From Enterobacillus tribolii (lineage in GTDB: Bacteria; Pseudomonadota; Gammaproteobacteria; Enterobacterales; Enterobacteriaceae), in contig NZ_QRAP01000001.1 in assembly GCF_003363015.1 (NCBI RefSeq), positions 977,162 through 1,041,161 on the forward strand: a stretch of 64,000 nucleotides of DNA, read 5' to 3'. Below the pieces are notes generated by a model. That model worked only from the letters and a program-made list of their open reading frames with translations. It was not told the DNA's origin and searched no databases. The position numbers were made by a program, and so were the translations under genes. Below are positions 44,801-53,800 of the stretch, one piece after another (positions within the stretch are counted from its first letter, which is position 1; the number at the start of each line of letters is the position of its first letter).

Positions 44801-47800
44801 CGACCGTCCAGCCCGGTGGCGGTGCCGCCGATGGACAAGGTACCCAGCAGATCGCTCAGGTTCAGCACGCCGTCGCCGAACAACGGGTTCAGGTTGATGG
44901 CGGGCAGGTTATGGGTGATGACATCCAGATCGATCGTCTGCTGTACTTCGTTACCCGCGAAGTCCACCACCTTCACCAGCACCTGGCTGATGCCGTCCTG
45001 CAGCCCGGCCAGAATGGCGGAAGGGACGGGAAGCCCCCAACTGCCGTCCGGTCGCACGCCGACGGTATAGTCCTGACCACCCAGCGTGACCGTTACCTGC
45101 AGGCCGGGCGTCACGTTGCCGATAACGCCGCTGATGACCTGCTGGGCGGTCGATTCCAGTTGGTTGAGGAAGTTATCGCCGAACACCACCACCGAGTTGA
45201 TAACCGGCAGGTTGGTCAGCGCCAGCTGTGCGTTAACCAGCTGATGGGCGACGTTGCCGTTGGCGTCGGTAATGCTCAGGTCCAGCGCCAGCGTATTGCC
45301 GACCAGGCCGGACCACAGGTCCGGCGTCAGGTCCAGGCTCCACTGCCCGTTGGCCCCCACCGGCGCGGTCAGGGTCTGGCCGGCGATGGTCAGCGACACC
45401 GTCGCCCCGGCATACTCCCCGGTGGCGGTGCCGGACAGTACCTGTGTCACCAGCGATTCCGCCAGGTTGAGGATGCCATCGCCGAAGATCGGACCAGCGC
45501 CCACGCCCAGCAGGTTGTTCAGCGCCACGTTCAGGCCAACGCTGACCTCCGTGGTGTTGCCCGCCGCATCGCCGGCAACCACGCTGATCACCTGCGGGCC
45601 GTCCGGCAGCGACTGCAACAGCCCCGGCGTAAACTCCGCCTGCCAGTTGCCGGACGGATCAACCACCGCATTCAGTGTAATACCGAGCAGTTTCACGGTG
45701 ATGTTATCGCCCGGATCGCCCTTGCCGGTCAGCGTAAAGCCGAGCAGCGACTCCGCCAGGTTCAGTACGTTGCCGATGCCCAACACGTCCACACTGAGCA
45801 ACGGCGCCTGGTTGTAAACGCTGATCGAATGATCGAGCTGCGTTTGGTTGCCCACCGTGTCCGTCACGCTGACCCTGATATTCTGCTGGCCATCGGGCAA
45901 AGCACGCAGATCGCCGGCGGAGACGTTCACGCTCCAGCTGCCGTCCGCCTGAATTTCGGCGAGATAGGTTTTATTGTTCAGCACGATGGTGACATCGCGC
46001 CCGACCAATGAACCTACCGTCGTCGAAGCCGTTCCCCGAATCACTTCGCCATCCTGCGCTTCACTGATGCCCAGAATGTCATCACCGGCAAACGTCGCCA
46101 CCGTCAGCGCCGGCGCCTGGGTATTCACCACCACGGATACGCTGGTTATGATGACCGGCGCCAGCGTTGTGGCGGTGATCTGATGAACGCCGTTCACGAA
46201 CTGCGCGGTGGAAACGACCGAACTCCAGTTTCCGTTGGCGTCTACGTTGGCAATACCCAGCGAAACGCCGTCTATCGTCAGGGACAGCAGCATTCCTGCC
46301 GGTACGCCGATGGTTTTCCCGCTGATTATGATCTGCGATACGCCGTTCAGTTCGGCGAAGTTAAGCGCATTGTCGCCGCCGATGGGATCGATGGTCAGCG
46401 ATTGCACCGGCGGCGTCAGATCCACAATCAGCGGTAACGGCAGCGAACTGCCCGTGTTGCCGGCCTTATCGTCCACTGTCGCCACGATAGTCCCGCTGCC
46501 CAACAGCGCCAGTTGCGCGGGTTGCAGCGTCAGACTCCAGCTTCCGTTGGCCTGTACCTGCGCGCTGAACGACTGGGAACCGATCAGAATAGAGACCGTT
46601 TGCCCCGCTTCAGCGCTGGTGGTTCCGCTCAGAACCTGCGCGACCTGACTTTCCGCATAGTTAAGGGTATTGTCGCCGGCAAACGTATTCACGCTGATAT
46701 CCGGCGCCGTCAGCGCGAAGACCGCCGTCCCGGAAACATCGTGGCTGTTGCCCGCGGCGTCCGTTACGCTGACGTCAATGGGGTATTGCCCGCTGTTTAC
46801 GCCCAGCAGTACCCCCGCCGGCAGCGTCAGCGACCAGGTACCGTCGCCATGGTTGACGGCCGCGCCGTAGCTCACGCCGCCGATGGTCACGGCCACCGTT
46901 GCCGCCGCTGAATCTACGCCCACGCCCACGTTACCACTCAGCGTCAGCGCACCCAGTGCTTCGCTGGCATTCAGATAGCCATCGCCAAACGGCGTATTCA
47001 GCGTCGGCTGCGGCTCGGACAGGATCGCGGTGAAGGGAACGCTGAGCGACGTGCTGTTTCCGCCGGCGTCCGTGGCGGTCACCTCCAGCGCGTTCGGGCC
47101 GTCGCTCAGCACCAGCAGTGCATTGGCGCCCAGCGTCGCGCTCCAGGTGCCGTCGCCGTTCACCGTAACCGGATAGGCGATACCGCCGATGTTCAGCGTC
47201 ACCGACTGTGCGCCGCCGGTATTGCCGCTGATGACGATCGGCTGCCCCGCATCGCTCAGGCTGAGATAGCCATCGGCAAACGGGTTGATGACGGTCGGTT
47301 GCGGCGCTGTCAGGTAGGCGTCGAAGTCCAGATGTTGCTGGGCCACGTTGCCTGCGCTGTCGGTTACGGTCACGGTGATGCTGTGGCTTTCACCCGATGC
47401 CAGCGCCGCCAGCAGCGCGTTGGGCAGCGTCACGCTCCACTCGCCCGTTGGCAACACCACCGGCAGAATACCGATATCGTTGCCGTCCAGGCTGATCGTC
47501 ACGCTTTGTGCCGGACCGTTCAGGCCGATCGTGCCACTGATGGTTTGCCCGGCGATATTCGTCGCTTCAGCAATGTTCAGCACACCGTCGCCGAACGGCA
47601 GATTGATGGTGGGCTGAGGCAGGTTATGAACCAGTACCGTCAGGCTGGTGCTGATGCTTCCGCTATTGCCCGCGCTGTCGCTGGCCGTGACGGTCAGTGG
47701 CCAGGTACCGTCGGGCAGTCCCTGCAATTGCTGAGGCGACAGCGCCAGAGTCCAGTTACCCGCCGCATCGACGATTGCGTCATAAGGCACGCCGTTGAGC

Positions 47801-50800
47801 GAAACCTGAACATGCTGACCGGCACCGCTGACGTGGGTTGACCCGCTCAGTACGCCGCCCAGCGCCGCTTCCGCCGCATTGAGGATATTGTCGCCGAACG
47901 CCGTGTCCAGCGTCGGGGCGGGAATGGCATGCGTCAGTGCGCCGAAGTTCAGTCCTGCGCTGGTGCTGACGTTACCGCCCGCATCCGCCACGGTCAGGCT
48001 CAGGGTATGCGACTGATCTGCCAGCGCCAGCAACAGGCCGGGCGTCAGCTGCACCGTCCAGTTGCCGTTGGCGTCCACCGCGCCGGCGATCTGCTGCCTG
48101 CCGTCCAGCGTCAGGTACACCGTTTGCCCGCCTCCGGTAACGCCGGTGTTGCCCGTCAGTACCTGCCCCGCCGTGGCTTCCACCAGGTTCAGCAGGTTGT
48201 CGCCAAATAACGGCGGCAACAGTTGGGCCAAAGGCAGATTATGCAGGTAGGCGGTGAGCGATCCGACCGCCGTACCCTCGTTACCGAAGGCGTCCTGCGC
48301 CGTGACGCTGATAGTGTGCAGGCCATCGTTCAGCACGTTGAGCACGCCGGGCGCGAGGGTAATGCTCCACTGCCCCGGCGCGTTCACGGTACCGAGATAT
48401 TGCACACCTTCTATCGTAGCGACGACCGTGGTGCCGACGCTCAGGTTATCGGCGCTGCCGGTCAGGGTCAGCCCGGCAGCGGCCTGCAGTGCGTTGACCA
48501 GGCCGCTCCCGTTCACCGCATCGATCGTCAGCAGCGGCAGGAGATGTGTCGCCACCGTAAAGGTCAGGGGAACGGTGGTGGTGTTGCCAGCCGCATCACT
48601 CACCGACGCCGTCAGCGTAGCGTTGCCATCCGCCAGTGCCAGCAGGTCCGGCGCACTGATGTTCAGCTCCCAGTGTCCCAGCACATCGGCGCTGACGACC
48701 GTGGTTTTGCCGTTCAGCGTAACGGATACGCTGGCGTTCGGATCGCTGGTGCCGCTGAGCAGTTGCCCCAGCAGCGCTTCCGCATGGTTCAGTATGCCGT
48801 CCGACAGGAAGATATCGATACTCAGCAACGGTGCCTGCGTGTCTACCTGCACAGTATGTGTCGCATTGGCCTGGTTACCCGCCACATCCGTCACCGTCGC
48901 CGTGATTTGCTGCGCCCCCTGCGGCAGTTGTTGCAGCGCGGAAGACGACACGCTCACCGACCAGTTGCCAGCCGCATCCGTCTGTGCCAGATAGTTTGTT
49001 CCGCCCACGGTGACGGTGACCGTCTGCCCTGCCGTTACATGCTGCGCGGTGCCGCTGATGGTCAGCGGGTTCTGGGCTTCCTGCGCGTTAATCACGTCGT
49101 CGCCCGCTACCGTGCCGATGGTAATGAGCGGCAGATTGCCTGCGGAGGCGATCACCGTGATGTCGTGGCTGTCCTGACCGTGGTTGCCGTTGGCATCCGT
49201 CACCACGGCGGTCAGCGTCTGCACGCCGTCCGCCAGCAGCGCCAGATCTGCCGCGGGTATGCTGAGGCTCCAGGTGCCGCCCGGCTGGACCGTGGCATCG
49301 TAGCCTTTACCGTTAAGCGTCAGATGCACCGTCAGCCCGGCAGTAATGCCGGTGGCCGTGCCGCTGACCAGCAGCGGAAGCTGTGTTTCCGCCGCGCTGA
49401 GGTAGTCGTCATTACCCACCGTGGTGATATGCACCGTCGGCAGGCTGGCTTGCGACGCGGACAGGGTTACGGTCGGACTTAACGAGGTCGTGTTTCCGGC
49501 GATATCCGTCAGTGCGACCGTCAGCGCCAGCGGGCCGTCCGGCTGACCGTTCAAAGCCCCTGCGGGAAGCGTAACCGACCAACTGCCGTCCGCCTGTACC
49601 TGTGCGCTGTAGTTTTGTCCGCCCAGCGTCACCTGAACGTTTTGACCGACATCCGCCGTGGAGGCGCTGCCGCTGATGACGATGGCGGCCTGGCTCTCCG
49701 CCGCATTGATGACGCCGTCGCCAGCCACCGTATTTACGGTTAACGTTGGCGGGAATGTATCAATGACGGTGTTAACGTTTACGCTGCCGCTGTTGCCGGC
49801 GATGTCCGTCGCCGTGACGCTGATGTTTTGCAGCCCCTGCGGCAATGACGCCAGGTCCGAAGGCGACAACGTCACGCTCCAGTTACCCGCGGCGTCCACC
49901 ACGCCGGTGTAGCTCATGCCGGCAATGCTGATCACCACGCTCTGACCGCCGCCGGTCACACCGGTGGTTCCGGTTAATGTCTGACCTGCCGCGACCTCCG
50001 CCACGTTGAGATAACCATCGCCAAACGGCGTGTTCAGCGTCGGCTGCGGGATAGAATAGACCATCACCAGCAACGGACTGTCGGCGGTGAGCGCATTACC
50101 ACCGGCGTCCACGGTAGTAGCCCGGACCGTGTAGTTGCCGTCGGCCCCGATGGCCGCCAGGTCGATACCGGGAACCGGAGTGCTCCAACTGCCATCTGCG
50201 TTCACGACTGTGACATAGGATTTGCCGTTTAACGTCACAATCACCGGCTGGCCTGCCAGAACGTTAGTCGTCACGCCACTGATGCTAACGCCGGCGATCA
50301 GTTCCGCTGCGTTCAGAATATTATCGCCGGCGATTGCCGCGATAGAGATTCCCCCGACGGTCAAATCAACGTTGACCGTTTCACTGGCCTGCGCCGTTTG
50401 ACCGCCGGCACTGACCGTGGCCTGAATTACGTAATTTCCCTGCGCCAGCAGTTGCAGGTCTGCAGCAGGCAGGGAGACATCCCAGCTCCCGTCCGAACGG
50501 GTGAGCGCGGTGTAGGTTTTCCCATTCAGCTCCACCGTCACCGTGCTGCCGGTCGCGGCATTGGCTACCGTTCCGCTGAGCGTTTGCGTGAGCAAAGTTT
50601 CAGCGCCGGTCAGCAGGTTATCGCCAGTCAGCGGATTCAGCACAATCGTCAGCGATGCAAGGGTATCTACCTGTACGGTGTGTGACGCATTCGCTGCGTT
50701 GCCCGCCACATCCGTCACCATCGCCGTGATTTGCTGCGCCCCCTGCGGCAGTTGTTGCAGCGCGGAAGACGGTACGCTCACCGACCAGTTGCCGGCCGCA

Positions 50801-53800
50801 TCCGTCTGCGCCAGATAGTTTGTTCCGCCTACGGTGACGGTGACCGTCTGCCCTGCCGTTACATGCTGCGCGGTGCCGCTGATGGTCACCGGGTTCTGGG
50901 CTTCCTGCGCGTTGATCACGTCGTCGCCCGCTACCGTGCCGATGGTAATGAGCGGCAGATTGCCCGCGGAGGCGATCACCGTGATGTCGTGGCTGTCCTG
51001 ACCGTGGTTGCCGTTGGCATCCGTCACCACGGCGGTCAGTGTCTGCACGCCGTCCGCCAGCAGCGCCAGATCCGCCGCGGGTATGCTGAGGCTCCAGGTG
51101 CCGCCCGGCTGAACCGTGGCATCGTAGCCTTTACCGTTAAGCGTCAGATGCACCGTCAGCCCGGCAGTAATACCGGTGGCCGTGCCGCTGACCAGCAGCG
51201 GAAGCTGTGTTTCCGCCGCGTTGAGGTAGTCGTCATTACCCACCATGGTGATATGCACCGTCGGCAGGCTGGCCGGCGAGGCGGCCAGAATGACGCTCGT
51301 ACTCAGCGATGTCGAGTTACCGGAAGCATCGCTCAGCGACGCCGTCAGCGCCAGCAGGCCATCCGGCTGACCGTTCAGCGCACCGGCAGGCAGCGTAACC
51401 GACCAACTGCCGTCTGACTGCACTAACGCGTTATAACTCAGCCCGCCCAGCGTAATCTGCACGCTCCGGCCAACGTCCGACAGCGAGGCGGTGCCGCTGA
51501 GGGTAATGGTCGCCTGGCTCTCCGCCGCATCGATAATCCCGTCGCCCGCCACCGGATTCATGGTCAGCGTTGGTGCAATGGTATCCACATTGGCGGTCAC
51601 CCCGAGTTGCCCCTGGTTGCCGGCAAAATCGGTCGCCGTCACCGCAATGGATACCCCGCCCTGAGGCAAAAGCTGCAGGTCTGCCGGCGGAATCGTTACG
51701 CTCCAGTGCCCCGATGCATCCACCGTGCCGGTATAGCTCACGCCGTTCAGGACCACGACCACGCTCTGCCCGGCGCCGCTCAGGCCGGTACTGCCGCTCA
51801 GCGTCTGAGGCAATCCCGCCTCTGCCATGTTGAGATAACCGTCGCCGAACGGTACGTCCAGCGTGGGTTGCGGCAGGTTATGGAACGCAACCTGAAGGTT
51901 GAGGTTAACACTCTGGGTTACGCCAAAATTATCTACGGCGGTAACGGTAACGGGATAGCTGCCGTCAGAAGGGATTTGGTACAAAAAGGACGACGGGATA
52001 ATAATCATCCAGCTTCCGTCGCTGTTAATACCGGTGATATAAGTTCGGCCATCGAGCGTCAGCACTATCCCATGATTAGCCGCATTAGTCGCATGGCCCG
52101 TGATAAAGATACCCGCCGCCGCCTCTGCGGCGTTCAGGATTCCGTCACCGGCAATCGGATCGACCGTCAGCGCGCCCTGCAGAGTGTTCACCGTCAGGTT
52201 TTCACTGTTTTGCACCGTCGCGCCGTTCACGATGACTGAAGCCTGGATGCTGTTAACGCCTTGCGGCAGCAGTTGCAGATCAACCGACGGCAGGAGCACG
52301 CTCCAACTTCCGTCAGCCAGAACGATGCCGGTATAGCTTTTACCGTTCAGTGCCACAGTAACCAGGCTGCCGGCGGCAACGTTGCCCGTACTTCCGCTCA
52401 GGATTTGCGTTACCTGCGTTTCCGCGCTGTCCAGCAGGTTGTCGCCGGTCAGCGGATTCAGCGTAATGGTGGAAGGTTGCGCGGCCACCAGCACGTCGCG
52501 CGCAGCACTGGCCACGTTGCCTGCCGTATCGCTGACCGTTGCGGTCACGCTGTAATTGCCCTGTGACAGCGCCTGCAGCACGGATGACGGGACATCAACC
52601 GACCAGTTACCGGCTGCGTCCGTCTGCGCCTGATAGCCCACCCCATTGAGCATTAACACCACCAGAGTGCCCACCGCGACGTGTTGGGTGGTTCCGCTGA
52701 TGGCGATGGTGGCCTGCGCTTCCTGGAAGTTGATGACATCGTCGCCGGCTATCACGCTAATGGCAATCTGCGGTTGGTTGGCCGGTGAAGCCGCCAGCGT
52801 CAGCGGTAAGTTCAGCCCGCTCGTATTACCGGCAGCGTCACTCAGCGATGCGCTCAGAACGAGCGGGCCATCCGGTTGTCCGCTCAATACACCGGCGGGC
52901 AGCGTGACTGACCAACTGCCGTCCGCCTGCACCTGCGCACTGTAATTCAGCCCGCCCAGCGTCAGTTGGACGGTTTGGCCGGCATCCGACGGTGACGCAC
53001 TGCCGCTGATCACGATGGGGGCCAGACTTTCCGCTACATTGATTACGTTGTCGCCCGCCACCGGGTTCACAACCAGCGTCGGCGCGACGGTATCCACGCC
53101 AACGCTGGCGTTCAATTGCGCCTGATTGCCGGCAAAATCGGTCACCGTTACCGCAAGGAACACCGGCCCCTGAGGCAGTAACTGCAAGTCCGCAGCGGGC
53201 AGCGTCACGCTCCAGTTCCCCGATGCATCTACCGACGCGGTATAGATCACGCCGTTCAGGCTAACCTGTACGTTTTGGCCGCCGCTGATGATGCCGGTAT
53301 TGCCACTCAGGGTTTGCTCCACCGCCGCTTCTGCGTTGTTCAGGAGTCCGTCGCCAAAAGGGATATTCAGTGTGGGTTGCGGCAAGGTGTGAATTGCCAC
53401 CTGCAGATTCGCCGTTGCGTTTAACTGATTGCCGTAATTGTCCAGCGTGCTGGCGGTGATCGTATAACCACCATCAGCAAGTATCGCTAATTCTGCCGGC
53501 GAAATGGGTACACGCCAGTGACCGGTGTTATCGACGAGGCTGACATAGCTGTGGCCGTTTAACGTCAGCATCACGAGGCTTCCTGCGACGACATTCGTCG
53601 TGCTGCCGCTCAGGCTTATCCCCAGCAGCGACTCGCCAAGGTTCAGGTTACCATCGCCGCCCGGCAGGTCGATGATGATCGTCGCCGTCGGCTGGGTCGC
53701 GACTGAAACCTGATGCGTCGTTTCGGCTGCATTGCCCGCCACATCGGTCACCGTCGCCGTAATTTGCTGCGCCCCCTGCGGCAGTTGTTGCAGCGCGGAG

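Noticed and set aside
43702-46011. Long plus-strand open frames inside the adhesin gene (279 and 366 codons, and many others)
   Set aside because: They are mirror frames of the repetitive GC-rich adhesin; they repeat in step with its units, are Arg/Gln/His-rich and have no ribosome-binding sites.
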